NCBI GenBank assembly: GCA_964627605.1
Contig: CAZVGZ010000005.1
Span: 62,001 to 126,000, forward strand
Direction of reading: 5' to 3'
DNA length: 64,000 bases
From: CAZVGZ01 sp964627605
GTDB taxonomy: Bacteria; Latescibacterota; MWCZ01; CAZVGZ01
Positions 52,386 through 61,328 of the stretch are shown in pieces. The position numbers and the translations under genes were made by a program. Below the pieces are notes generated by a model, which saw only the letters and a program-made list of their open reading frames with translations, had not been told where the DNA came from and made no database searches. Positions within the stretch are counted from its first letter, which is position 1; each line of letters opens with the position of its first letter.

Positions 52386-53360
52386 TCAGCCTGACATACG
52401 CGCGGAGACAAACTCCACGCATTTCTGCGCCACGAACTCCTCGGTGGAGTGCATGGACTCGAATGTGGCTCCAGCGACATGCGGCGTTATAAGAAGATTG
52501 CTCTTGCGGTTGGCGTAGTCAAACAACGCGTGGCTAATCTGAGTGTCTGGACCTGTCTCATCGGAGATCACGTCTGTCGCAGCCCCGGCGAGTCTACCAA
52601 ACTCAAGGGCGCTTAGCATGGCGGTCTCGTCCACAATCGCACCGCGACTTGTGTTTATGAGCACTGCGCCGGGAGGCAGCGCTTCGAAGATTAGTGAATC
52701 AACCAACCCTCGCGTCTCTGGCGCCAACGGAACGTGTATTGAGAGCACGTCGCTCATGCTTGCTAACTCCAGCAGCGTTGCGACTCTGGCAACATCGGTT
52801 GGCCAGTTGTCGCCATCGGGATCGTAGGCGTGGACTCTCATTCCGAACGTATTTCCGTACTTAGCGACTTTTCGTCCCACGCGACCAAGTCCCAAGACAC
52901 CTAGACTTCGACCTGCGAGGTCGTGGCCCCTGAACTCCTGCCGCAGCCGGTTGTCGGTCCATCTGCCCTCGCGCACCGCATCGAAGGCCCAAGGGATGTT
53001 TCGAACAAGCGACAGCAGAAGCGACCATGTGTGCTCAGATGTCGCCGGAATTCCCTGTAGGAAATCGGTTTCACCTTTGAGGCTGACCACCGCGACGCCC
53101 TTCTCTTCACACACCTCAAGGTCTATATGATCCAACCCTGTAGTGGGTGTAACAACCGCCTTTAAAGACGTGGCGGCATCCAGAACTTCGCTGTCGATCT
53201 CTATCGCCAGACGGATGACTAAGATGCCCATGCCTTCAAGCTGGTCCAGAAGCTCTATGCGCGTCAGGTCTCTTTCAAAGGAGACTGGGCCCAGATCATG
53301 GTAAAGCTTCAGCGCTTTTTGGCTGTAGTCTCCTGGCTCTGTGATGAGGGTGTCTATCAA
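52386..53360 (-). CDS. D-isomer-specific 2-hydroxyacid dehydrogenase
   Basis: NAD-dependent dehydrogenase, 324 residues, complete. Rossmann motif LGVLGLGRVGRKVAKYG (~153-169), catalytic Arg in INTSRGAIVDE, Glu in ATDVISDE and His in TPHVAGAT. Embedded in the nonulosonic acid cluster: its ATG overlaps the neuA TGA (ATGA), and it lies 33 bp from neuC. A role in modifying the sugar acid or an activated precursor is possible; 2-hydroxyacid dehydrogenases are not standard in these pathways, so this is inference. Confidence 0.92.
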   Translation of the reverse strand: MIDTLITEPGDYSQKALKLYHDLGPVSFERDLTRIELLDQLEGMGILVIRLAIEIDSEVLDAATSLKAVVTPTTGLDHIDLEVCEEKGVAVVSLKGETDFLQGIPATSEHTWSLLLSLVRNIPWAFDAVREGRWTDNRLRQEFRGHDLAGRSLGVLGLGRVGRKVAKYGNTFGMRVHAYDPDGDNWPTDVARVATLLELASMSDVLSIHVPLAPETRGLVDSLIFEALPPGAVLINTSRGAIVDETAMLSALEFGRLAGAATDVISDETGPDTQISHALFDYANRKSNLLITPHVAGATFESMHSTEEFVAQKCVEFVSARMSG

Positions 53361-54058
53361 GTCAGGCTCTGTTGATGGGTGATGAGAAGGTCGGCCAAAA
53401 GCAGGTCATACTCCTCGTCGATGTTGATAGAGCGTTCAGATGGCATGACGTACGGTCGGTTATCAGGGCCGATGAATCCACCTGTGTCTGCTATGAGCGA
53501 GCGTCTGAACGCGTAGACCGCACCGTTTCGATGATATACGTCAGGCAGGTCTTGCCGCAGACTTCCTTCAGGTTCAGGAGCGTAGGGAACCAGACGGCGG
53601 TCCTCCAACCGGTACATACGAGACGGGTGGTGATCGGACACCAGGACCACACTCACAACGCTGTCAGCACCACCGTCAATCAGGATGTCCAGCGTCCTAT
53701 CAATATCTTCCCCGGTCCTAAGTGGGACCGTCGGCTGAAGAATCACACCGTGATCCACACCGATTCCTTTGCGCTCAGTCTCTTCAATCGCGTGTGACAG
53801 GACCGGTGCCATCGGCGTGTTGTCTTCTGCAAGCGCATCCGGACGCATCACCACTTCGCAGCCCAGCGACCCTGCGACCTCTGCTATCTCTTCATCATCG
53901 GTCGAGACGACACATGTGGTGAGGTGGGTGCTTTGCCGTGCTGCGTCGATAGTATAGGCGATGAGTGGTCGCCCCCCTACCATACGGATATTCTTGCGAC
54001 GCACCCCCTTGGAGCCACCACGCGCAGGTATGATTCCCAAAACAGATTCCGATGACAT
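53357..54058 (-). CDS. neuA: Acylneuraminate (nonulosonate) cytidylyltransferase, NeuA type
   Basis: Activates a nine-carbon sialic-type acid with CTP. Hallmark IIPARGGSKGVRRKNIRMV (9-27), the CTP-binding loop. Then VSTDDEEIAEVA, VILQPTVPLRTGEDID (active-site region) and SERSINIDEEYDLLLAD at the C-terminus. Length 233 residues, no extra C-terminal domain. Substrate could be Neu5Ac, legionaminate or pseudaminate; the sequence does not decide. It is the first gene of the minus-strand neuA-dehydrogenase-neuC group and diverges from neuB across 157 bp. Confidence 0.93.
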   Translation of the reverse strand: MSSESVLGIIPARGGSKGVRRKNIRMVGGRPLIAYTIDAARQSTHLTTCVVSTDDEEIAEVAGSLGCEVVMRPDALAEDNTPMAPVLSHAIEETERKGIGVDHGVILQPTVPLRTGEDIDRTLDILIDGGADSVVSVVLVSDHHPSRMYRLEDRRLVPYAPEPEGSLRQDLPDVYHRNGAVYAFRRSLIADTGGFIGPDNRPYVMPSERSINIDEEYDLLLADLLITHQQSLT

Positions 54059-54215
54059 CTATGTCTTTCTTTAATCTAGTAGTAGCAAAAGGCAAAATGA
54101 GAGTGCATTGGTCGTTTTTTGGGGATACGGATCAAAGCCTATTGACCCGCCCCACCGCCAACCCGCATTTTCAAATGATCCCGCAAAACTTATGCATGAA
54201 CGCCGGAGGGCGCAA

Positions 54216-55172
54216 ATGGCAATCGTGATCGCAGAGTGCTGTGGCAACCATAATGGATCGGTTGATCTGCTGCTCGAAATGGTGGAACGTGCAGCGGATA
54301 CTGGCGCTGACTACTGCAAAATGCAGTCGCAATCCACAACTGATCTCACGAGCCGGCCTGGGTTTGAAGATGGCAAAAAAAATCCTGACGGGTCGGTCAA
54401 GCGCATTGAGAGGCCCTATGCCCAGGAGGTCGAACGTCTAAAGGTGCTGGATCTCCCTGAAGGAACAGACGAAAAATTCATAGCTGCTTGTGAGAAAACG
54501 GGCATCAAGGCGCTTACGACAGTGTTTACCCGTCAGCAGATTCCGCGCTTAAGGTCGCTGGGATGGGATGATGTCAAAGTCGCCTCGCCTGACTGCGCTA
54601 GCTTTGTGATGCTAGAAGAGCTAAAAACAGCGTTCAAACGGGTGATTATTAGCACCGGCATGATGTACGACAACGAAATAGCTCAGGCAGCTAAGATAAT
54701 GGGCGATACAGAATTCGCGTTTCTCCACTGTGTGTCTATCTATCCAACGCCGTTGAACAAACTTCACCTAGCCCGAATGGAGTGGTTGCGAGGGTTTACC
54801 TCCACCGTGGGGTTCAGCGATCACAGCTTGGTGGACAGGGATGGGATTTTGGCGTCTGTCGCCGCGCTGGCGTTCGGCGCGAACATTATCGAGCGTCATT
54901 TCACACTGTTGCCCAGAGGTGAGACACGCGATGGGCCGGTATCAATAAACCCCGAAGAGCTTGGTGAGCTGGTAGGGTTTGCAGCGATGAAACCCTCCCC
55001 AGTGTTGGAGTGGTGCCAGTCGAATATTCCGTCTCTAAGCGAGGTGGAGGGTACCGCCAACCGCGAGATGACCGACGGAGAACTCCTTAATCGTGACTAC
55101 TACCGTGGCCGCTTTGCTAGCTCAGTTGATGGCAGGTGGGTTTTTAACTGGGAGGATGAACCGGTTAGCTAG
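54216..55172 (+). CDS. neuB: N-acetylneuraminate synthase-like (NeuB family)
   Basis: Condenses a six-carbon amino sugar with PEP to the nonulosonic acid. TIM-barrel motifs: IVIAECCGNHNGSVDLLLEM, AADTGADYCKMQSQS, VKVASPDCASF, VIISTGMMYDN, VGFSDHSLVD, and IERHFTLLPRGETRDGPVS. The SAF antifreeze-like C-terminal domain of most NeuB proteins is not recognisable and the protein is short (318 residues). The ATG at 54216 has GGAGGG 5 bases upstream; the longer frame to 54108 has none. It diverges from neuA, sharing a 157-bp promoter region. Confidence 0.9.
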   Translation: MAIVIAECCGNHNGSVDLLLEMVERAADTGADYCKMQSQSTTDLTSRPGFEDGKKNPDGSVKRIERPYAQEVERLKVLDLPEGTDEKFIAACEKTGIKALTTVFTRQQIPRLRSLGWDDVKVASPDCASFVMLEELKTAFKRVIISTGMMYDNEIAQAAKIMGDTEFAFLHCVSIYPTPLNKLHLARMEWLRGFTSTVGFSDHSLVDRDGILASVAALAFGANIIERHFTLLPRGETRDGPVSINPEELGELVGFAAMKPSPVLEWCQSNIPSLSEVEGTANREMTDGELLNRDYYRGRFASSVDGRWVFNWEDEPVS

Positions 55173-55174
55173 GT

Positions 55175-55546
55175 CTACCGCTGATGGCGGATATCTTCAA
55201 GAATCTGGCGAACGAGGTCGCACTCCTCAGCTATCTCACTCACTTGTGGGCCAGCATCGGATATGTGGCCACTGCGAGCATCTTTTTCCAGTGCTCGGCA
55301 CATCCCTGACAGCCGATGAGCACCAAAATTGCTAGCGGAGTTGACAAGCGCGTGTGCCACCCTCCTGACCTTTTCGCAGTCTTGCGATTCGGCCCCTGAT
55401 AGAATCGCCGCGATCCGCGCAGGCGTTTCGCCCAAGAACATGTCTGTCAGCTCTGCTAGCACATCAGTCGAATCATCACTAAACTCTATGATGTTCGCTA
55501 GCGAAGTCTGATCGACTATAGGAAGTGTCGAAAGTTCTGTGTCCAT
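55175..55546 (-). CDS. Histidine phosphotransfer (HPt) domain protein
   Basis: Four-helix HPt protein, 123 residues, carrying phosphoryl groups between kinases and regulators. The phospho-acceptor is His65 in RRVAHALVNSASNFGAHRL. The Lys usually three residues after His is Val here, a possible weakness. The rest, LSGMCRALEKDARSGHISD, matches the family. The kinase partner is not identifiable. It lies 21 bp after the YtxJ-like gene on the same strand. The ATG at 55546 has a poor ribosome-binding site, so coupling is likely. Confidence 0.82.
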   Translation of the reverse strand: MDTELSTLPIVDQTSLANIIEFSDDSTDVLAELTDMFLGETPARIAAILSGAESQDCEKVRRVAHALVNSASNFGAHRLSGMCRALEKDARSGHISDAGPQVSEIAEECDLVRQILEDIRHQR

Positions 55547-55567
55547 TTTTTGTGCGTCGTTCGCTCG

Positions 55568-55912
55568 TTAACCCGCTGACCTTTGAAGCACCTCTTCAAG
55601 AGCCTCGTGGGAAATACCGTAATGCGAGGCGTGCCACTGCATCTTCCCGCCGTCGACCATCAGCACCTGCGGTGACTGGTGACGGACGTCCAACCGCTCT
55701 GCCACCTCGTTTGACACGGATCGCGACTCTATCACCGAAACCATCGCATACACCGCTAAGTCCGGGTGCTCGTTTGAGAATTCGGTGAAAACGCTTTTTG
55801 CGTGAGCGCTAGATGGACAGGCGGTACTGTGTTTGAGAAGTAGTACCAGCTGCTGCGACCCAAACAGCGTCTCTAACTCCTCACTGGTTCTAATCTGCGT
55901 GATCTCCGCCAT
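55568..55912 (-). CDS. ytxJ: Bacillithiol-system redox protein (YtxJ/monothiol bacilliredoxin-like)
   Basis: Thioredoxin-fold protein thought to remove bacillithiol from proteins. 114 residues; the single active cysteine is Cys32 in LKHSTACPSSAHAKS, the normal monothiol motif. The cis-Pro region is RHQSPQVLMVDG and the last strand-helix is HYGISHEALEEVL. The ATG at 55912 has GAGGGGAG 8 bases upstream; the longest frame would add 44 residues with no homology. Its presence suggests that the organism makes bacillithiol. Confidence 0.82.
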   Translation of the reverse strand: MAEITQIRTSEELETLFGSQQLVLLLKHSTACPSSAHAKSVFTEFSNEHPDLAVYAMVSVIESRSVSNEVAERLDVRHQSPQVLMVDGGKMQWHASHYGISHEALEEVLQRSAG

Positions 55913-56111
55913 GGTTGTAACTCCCCTCCGAGTGACAATGTGCCACAGACAGCCGCCTCCTGGCTTTAAGCGGTGCTCCCCGGGCTCCACAGGCCGGAGC
56001 GGCCAAACGTTGTTGGCACGCCGTTCGTTTACCGTTTTGCGCAATAATAGCGGAATCTGCCCAATCTCAGACGTAATTTAGTGCAAACGTGGTGCCATAG
56101 AAACTCCAGAG

Positions 56112-56447
56112 CTACCTAACATTTGTGGCGACCGTTGGAAACTGAGCGGTCAACACAGTGCCCTCAGGTTCGTGATCTGTCACTGTGAGCAGCTCGCCAA
56201 CGTGATCGATGATGCCCATCGCCGGAGCTAATGGTGCAATGGAGATCTGTTCGGTAGCCGATTCGAAAAGTAGTCGCTTCTCATCGTCTGGAATGCCAGA
56301 GCCGGTGTCGATTATCGCCAAAATCACGATGCCGCTATCAGCGTCGTGGGAGGTCTCTACAGTAACCGCACCAGGAGCGTCTTTGAGCGATTCTACGGCG
56401 AACGCCAGTAGAACCGTCAGCGGACCTTCTCGTGCTGGCGGCGACAT
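56112..56447 (-). CDS. HATPase-like (histidine kinase ATPase) fragment
   Basis: 111 residues that look like the C-terminal half of a histidine kinase ATPase: LLAFAVESLKDAPG (N-box-like), AIIDTGSGIPDDEKRLLFE (DxGxG and the F-box start) and GIIDHVGELLTVTDHEPEGT. A DHp/HisKA part and input domain are missing, so it cannot autophosphorylate itself. It could be an isolated anti-sigma/kinase-like ATPase or a remnant. Upstream in the frame there is a TAG 20-30 codons before the ATG. Near HPt and YtxJ on the same strand. Confidence 0.6.
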   Translation of the reverse strand: MSPPAREGPLTVLLAFAVESLKDAPGAVTVETSHDADSGIVILAIIDTGSGIPDDEKRLLFESATEQISIAPLAPAMGIIDHVGELLTVTDHEPEGTVLTAQFPTVATNVR

Positions 56448-56637
56448 AGTCCCGGCTGGATTCCCCCTTTCCAGCCACGATTTTTTGTCTATACGAAGCT
56501 ACCGGCGAGCGCCCGAGTCCTGGCATCACTTCGATACCAGCCATCCACGCCCGACTCTGTTTGAAAACCACCCCCGCCCCAGGTACTTTTTAGACGTATC
56601 TGACTTGTGATCGGGTTGACAGAGTAGAAGAAGGGGT

Positions 56638-58929
56638 ATGATAGAACCGATGAGAAAAGAGACTATACAGTCTGGATGCGTCGTGGTGGGCGGCGGTACT
56701 GCGGGCCTAGCTGCGGCGATCACATCTGCACGGCGGGGAACCGCAACATCACTCGTAACCGACCGACCCGTGTTAGGCGGTAACGCCAGCAAAGAGATTA
56801 GGGTGTGGCTGTCGGGCTGCGAAGGCGGGGCGAACAACGTCTATTTTCGCGAAACTGGATTGGCTGAGGAGTGGCGACTCGACAACCTCTACCGGAACCC
56901 GGAAAGTAATGCCGAAATCTGGCATTTGACGTTGCTGGATTCTGCTTTGGCCGAGCCACAACTTTCAATATTCCTGAATACTTATGTAGACGATGCTGTT
57001 CTGGACGACGACGGCAGAATATTCTCGGTTATCGGAACACAGCAGGGATCAGAGAAGCGAATTTCTTTCGAGGCAGAACTCTTTGTCGATGCCACTGGCG
57101 ACGGTACGGTTGGTGCATTGGCTGGTGTTCCTTTCAGAAGAGGGCGCGAGGGTCAGGACGAGTTTGGCGAGGAGCTTGCGCCGGAAACAGCAGACGAGAA
57201 GACCCTGGGCGGCACCATACTTTTCACTGCCAAACCGGTCGACTATCATGTTGATTTCATAAGACCTGCATGGGCGCACGAGTTCGATGACGCCCAGCTG
57301 ACTCATCGCCGAATAGCATCTCCGGTGGGTGGAGCGCAGCTATGGTATGTGGAGTGGGGGGGGCTAACCGACACCATCTACGAAAACGAAGAGGTCCGCC
57401 ACGAGCTTTTGCGGATCGTCTACGGCATCTGGGACTACATCAAGAACGGCGACAAATGGAAAGACAAGACCGGCAATTTGACTCTTGAGTGGGTGGGCAC
57501 AATTCCCGGCAAACGCGAATCGCGGCGGCTAGAGGGTCTGGCGATGCTCACTGAGGGCGACCTGCTACATCAGACGATCTTTCCCGACGGCGTCGCCGTC
57601 GGCGGTTGGAGTATGGACGACCATCCACCAGGAGGCTTTTTCTCCGAAGACTCGAGCTGCACGCAGATTCACACTCCAGGGGTCTATCAGATTCCGCTAA
57701 GGTGTCTGGTGGCCTCAAACGTGCCGAACCTGTACATGGCGGGGCGCGACGCGAGTATGTCCCATGTCGCCATGACATCAACCCGCGTGATGCTTACCGG
57801 CATTCAGATGGGTGAGGCGGTTGGAGCGGCGGCGGCTTACGCGCTTGACAACGGAATCGACCCTGTAGCCACTGTTGAGGCACCTCACGTCGAAGCTATC
57901 AGGCAGGACCTGCTCAAAAACGACCACTGGATTGTCGGTGTCGAACGCGACCGAACCCAAGACCTGATAGATAACGCAGAGATCACGGCGTCCAGCAGCC
58001 TGACACTCAACACAGTTCCCACAGCCGAGAAGAGTGACGCCATTCAACTCTCGAAAGACCACCTCCAGATGTTCCCGGTGGCGTGCGACAGTCTGGGATC
58101 AGTGTCGTTGCTGGTCAGAGCGCAGAAGAAGACTACTGTCAGGTACCGAGTGTTTCGTGGGGATGAACAAGGCAACTACAACGCACATCACCTTGTCTGG
58201 CAGGGCGAAGCAAACGTATCGGGGCAGGAGTCAGAGGAGTGGGCGGTGCTGACGGTGGATGTGGCGACCAAGCCTGGATGGTATTTTGTCGAACTGAAAG
58301 AGAACCCCGACATTGAACTAGTCGTCCACAGGCACCCCCATGTTGGGATGCTTCTATTTGAGTGGAGCCCTAACGAATACAATAGGTTCAGCCCGTGGCG
58401 CCGAGCGACAGCATCTACAGAAGAGGGTATCGAGAGAGAGAACGTCAACCTCTCTACGGCGGTAAAAACAGAGCCCGATCAAGAGGTTTTCGATGCATCA
58501 CAGGTAGCAAACGAACATGATCGTCCTTACCGCAGCCCCAATCTGTGGGCGTCAGCGGCGACGCGATTTGAGGAGCCAGAGTGGATCGCCGCGACATGGA
58601 ATGGCGATGTGGAAATCGAGACCGTTGCGCTGATGTTCAACACCGATCTAGATACCGATCTTCGCTCACTTTGGATGCGCCATGGGATGCGGGCGATGCA
58701 CGAGACAATCAAGGATTATCGACTGGTGGGGATACGTGGTCAGGAGAGGGTTGTCTTGGCAGAGGTTTCAAACAACGTGCAGCGGTTTGCCGTCCACAGG
58801 ATAGGCCCGGTTGCCTTGAACGAACTGCAACTTGAGGTGTTGAACACGCACGGTTCACCCCACGCGCAGGTCTATGGGTTCCATGCGTTTGGCCCTGGAG
58901 ATGGCCCCAATCAGCGGAGTGCTGGTTAG
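56638..58929 (+). CDS. FAD-dependent oxidoreductase with C-terminal accessory domain (FAD_oxidored family)
   Basis: 763-residue flavoprotein. FAD site CVVVGGGTAGLAAAITSARR (14-33), the NASKEIRVWLSGCEGG segment that is typical for this family, ELFVDATGDGTVG, LTLEWVGTIPGKRESRR, and the second FAD motif SHVAMTSTRVMLTGIQMGEA. The last ~300 residues form beta-rich modules resembling carbohydrate-binding domains. Family members occur in lineages feeding on complex polysaccharides. Substrate is unknown. The ATG at 56638 sits just after AGAAGGGG (short spacing); the ATG four codons on is an alternative. Confidence 0.85.
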   Translation: MIEPMRKETIQSGCVVVGGGTAGLAAAITSARRGTATSLVTDRPVLGGNASKEIRVWLSGCEGGANNVYFRETGLAEEWRLDNLYRNPESNAEIWHLTLLDSALAEPQLSIFLNTYVDDAVLDDDGRIFSVIGTQQGSEKRISFEAELFVDATGDGTVGALAGVPFRRGREGQDEFGEELAPETADEKTLGGTILFTAKPVDYHVDFIRPAWAHEFDDAQLTHRRIASPVGGAQLWYVEWGGLTDTIYENEEVRHELLRIVYGIWDYIKNGDKWKDKTGNLTLEWVGTIPGKRESRRLEGLAMLTEGDLLHQTIFPDGVAVGGWSMDDHPPGGFFSEDSSCTQIHTPGVYQIPLRCLVASNVPNLYMAGRDASMSHVAMTSTRVMLTGIQMGEAVGAAAAYALDNGIDPVATVEAPHVEAIRQDLLKNDHWIVGVERDRTQDLIDNAEITASSSLTLNTVPTAEKSDAIQLSKDHLQMFPVACDSLGSVSLLVRAQKKTTVRYRVFRGDEQGNYNAHHLVWQGEANVSGQESEEWAVLTVDVATKPGWYFVELKENPDIELVVHRHPHVGMLLFEWSPNEYNRFSPWRRATASTEEGIERENVNLSTAVKTEPDQEVFDASQVANEHDRPYRSPNLWASAATRFEEPEWIAATWNGDVEIETVALMFNTDLDTDLRSLWMRHGMRAMHETIKDYRLVGIRGQERVVLAEVSNNVQRFAVHRIGPVALNELQLEVLNTHGSPHAQVYGFHAFGPGDGPNQRSAG

Positions 58930-59070
58930 TCCATGGCGTTGGCGGCGTACCGTCAGAGACCGGAGGAGGCATGAATACCTATCACCTCGCGCAAAACAGC
59001 CAACAGCTTGGCCCCTCCTCTCGCCTCAAAAACTCCAGGTCCAAAAAAACTCGCCGTCGCCGCGTGAATC

Positions 59071-60324
59071 CTAGAACTGTCGCCGGCCCATATCTGCGGG
59101 GCTGCGGTCGGGATCTGGCGGGGAATCTGGGTCAGCAGAATCTCTTGCTGGCGATCCGCTCTGAAGGCTGTAATCTGCGGCTTCGGCATCAACGAACAAC
59201 GGATCGCCGTGTTTGACTCCGGGACCGGCGACGCCGTGCGCTAGAGAAAACCTCGCCTTGAGCTCGTCGTCCGCTTTCTGAAGCAGATCGGGAGCGGTGT
59301 TGCCCCACGCGATGCTGTTCAAAAGCTCCAGGCGATGCTGCTCCCAATGGCTAATCGCCCCGCCGCCGCCGTCCCCTGTGGTGTTGCCAGTAATAGTGCA
59401 GTGAGTCACCACCGTTTTGCCATCATTCCAGAAACTGAGACCACCACCGTCTGTAACTGCATGGTTGTCATATATCGAGCACTCTTTTATCACCACGTCC
59501 GTTTTTTTGCCGCAGTAGACGCCGCCGCCGGTGTCGGCGGAGTAGTTTTTGGCGATAACGGTCTGTGTGACTGTGCCGTTTGAGTTCCAGTATCCCACGC
59601 CTCCGCCGTCGTTCTCTGTGCGGTTTCCAGTAATGACACAGCGCAACACATGCATGTTGCCACCGTTATAGGCACCGACACCGGAAAACGAAAAACGCAC
59701 CGCATCGTTGTCTTTGACAGCGCAATCTTCGATGATCGCAGTGCCTGCGGTTACGTAGAGCCCACCACCATGATCGCCAGTCTTATTGCCACGAAGAGTG
59801 CAGTTAGAGAGGGTAGCACTACCGTTGACGTAGATTCCGCCGCCGTGCGAGTCGGCTCTGTTGCCGCTGAGCAGGCAGTGCGATAAGCCTAATCTCGCCT
59901 GCTTCCCAGAGAGGTATATCCCACCGCCGCAACTGTCCGCCAAGCTCGCCCCGTGTGCATATCCGCCACTCACCCTTACATAGCTCATCGTGCTGCTGTC
60001 CTGACCCGTAATCCTTATCCCCCTAAATACCGACGTGCCCTTGAGGAAATAGATCGAATCAGCCTCGGTACCTACAGCGTGCAGTCGCCCTTGGACTAAA
60101 AACGGCACATCGGCGTCAAAAAGAATTCCGACGCCCCTCTCAATAGTCAGAGTGTGCCCCTCTGGCACAACCACCGTATCGGTGACCAGATAGGGTCCGG
60201 TGCCAGATGCCCAGGTTCTGGTCTCAATCCGACCGTATACCTCTGTTGTACCTGACACATTTCCGCAACTAGCCATGAGCTGCAATACCGTAAGAAGTGA
60301 ACAGTGGACCAGAATCCGTAACAT
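59071..60324 (-). CDS. Right-handed beta-helix lipoprotein
   Basis: Lipoprotein with signal peptide and lipobox Cys20 (VLQLMASCGN), 417 residues from the ATG at 60324 (AAAAGG upstream). The body is a right-handed parallel beta-helix built of repeated GGGIY-type rungs: SCGGGIYLSGKQARLGLSHC, SHGGGIYVNGSATLSNC, DHGGGLYVTAGTAIIEDC, DTGGGVYCGKKTDVVIKEC. Polysaccharide- or adhesin-type proteins share this fold; catalytic residues are not assignable. It follows the ABC ATPase gene at 41 bp on the same strand. Confidence 0.85.
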   Translation of the reverse strand: MLRILVHCSLLTVLQLMASCGNVSGTTEVYGRIETRTWASGTGPYLVTDTVVVPEGHTLTIERGVGILFDADVPFLVQGRLHAVGTEADSIYFLKGTSVFRGIRITGQDSSTMSYVRVSGGYAHGASLADSCGGGIYLSGKQARLGLSHCLLSGNRADSHGGGIYVNGSATLSNCTLRGNKTGDHGGGLYVTAGTAIIEDCAVKDNDAVRFSFSGVGAYNGGNMHVLRCVITGNRTENDGGGVGYWNSNGTVTQTVIAKNYSADTGGGVYCGKKTDVVIKECSIYDNHAVTDGGGLSFWNDGKTVVTHCTITGNTTGDGGGGAISHWEQHRLELLNSIAWGNTAPDLLQKADDELKARFSLAHGVAGPGVKHGDPLFVDAEAADYSLQSGSPARDSADPDSPPDPDRSPADMGRRQF

Positions 60325-60364
60325 ATTGTAGCCTTTTCTGTTGGGTCTGCGGTCCGTATCGCAA

Positions 60365-61153
60365 CTAGGTGGTATCAGGCGGTGGTTCAACGGCTCTATG
60401 TCCGCTATCGAAGATCAGTAGTTGGCGAAGTTTCTTGGCGTGTTTAAAAAAACGGCTATCATCTTCAACTATGAGCGATCTTGGGCGCTCAAACGGCACC
60501 GCGATATCTTCAATTATCCTTCCCGGGCGGGCGCTCATCACAAAAATCCTGTCCGCCAAGAAAAGCGCCTCAGGGATGCTGTGGGTAACCATTACCACCG
60601 TCATGGCCTGATTCTCAACAATCCTCGCCAACTCAATCTGCATCCGCTCCCTGGTGATCTGATCGAGCGCGCCCAACGGTTCATCCATGAGTAGTATCGA
60701 TGGCTCTAACATCAGAGCCCTCGCAATGGCTACCCTCGATTGCATTCCGCCGGAGAGCTGGTTTGGCAATGAGTTCTCAAACCCGTTTAGTCCGACTAGA
60801 TTTATGAGATCATCGGCTCTGACAGAATCTCCAGCTTGGGACAGCTCCTGGGGAAGAGCGACGTTCTGGCGAACGGTGCGCCAGGAAAGCAGTGCAGGAC
60901 GTTGGAAGACAACCCCCAACTGTTTACTGTGGCGCGCATATTCAGGGGTTTTGCCGTCCACATCGACTGCTCCAGATGAAGGATCATCCAGACCCGCGAT
61001 AATCCTGAGAAGCGTAGTCTTCCCACACCCTGATGGCCCAAGAAGGACCGTGAACTGGCCCATCATAATCTCTGCCGACACATTTTGCAGCGCTTCAACC
61101 ACACCACTGCGGGCGGTGAATTTCTTGTCTACCCCTTCGACTAATATGGACAC
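60365..61153 (-). CDS. ABC transporter ATP-binding protein (nitrate/sulfonate/taurine type)
   Basis: ATPase subunit of an importer, 262 residues. Walker A LGPSGCGKTTLLRI, Q loop VVFQRPALLSW, signature NQLSGGMQSRVAIARAL, Walker B SILLMDEPLGALD and H loop VMVTHSIPEA. The set fits SsuB/TauB-type ATPases. The GTG at 61153 is chosen because conserved strands begin there; TTG starts upstream remain possible. No permease or binding protein is adjacent, so its partners lie elsewhere in the genome. Cotranscribed with the beta-helix lipoprotein gene. Confidence 0.93.
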   Translation of the reverse strand: MSILVEGVDKKFTARSGVVEALQNVSAEIMMGQFTVLLGPSGCGKTTLLRIIAGLDDPSSGAVDVDGKTPEYARHSKQLGVVFQRPALLSWRTVRQNVALPQELSQAGDSVRADDLINLVGLNGFENSLPNQLSGGMQSRVAIARALMLEPSILLMDEPLGALDQITRERMQIELARIVENQAMTVVMVTHSIPEALFLADRIFVMSARPGRIIEDIAVPFERPRSLIVEDDSRFFKHAKKLRQLLIFDSGHRAVEPPPDTT

Positions 61154-61328
61154 GTACAATACCCGGTAGATGGTCTGTTGGAACCCTGACAATATTGTTC
61201 AACTCCCAACCCGCCCGGCGGTGAACGTAACTGTGTAAGACAACCATCGCAAGCGACCTCCCCTCGCCTCGGTGACCAAAAATCGTATTGTCACCTCAAC
61301 TTCTCTCCACCCAACGCGTTTTTTTCCG

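Noticed and set aside
56450..56571. Extending the HATPase fragment upstream across a TAG
   Set aside because: The upstream frame has no recognisable kinase sequence, unlike radC and the secreted protein, so the TAG there is most likely untranslated sequence.
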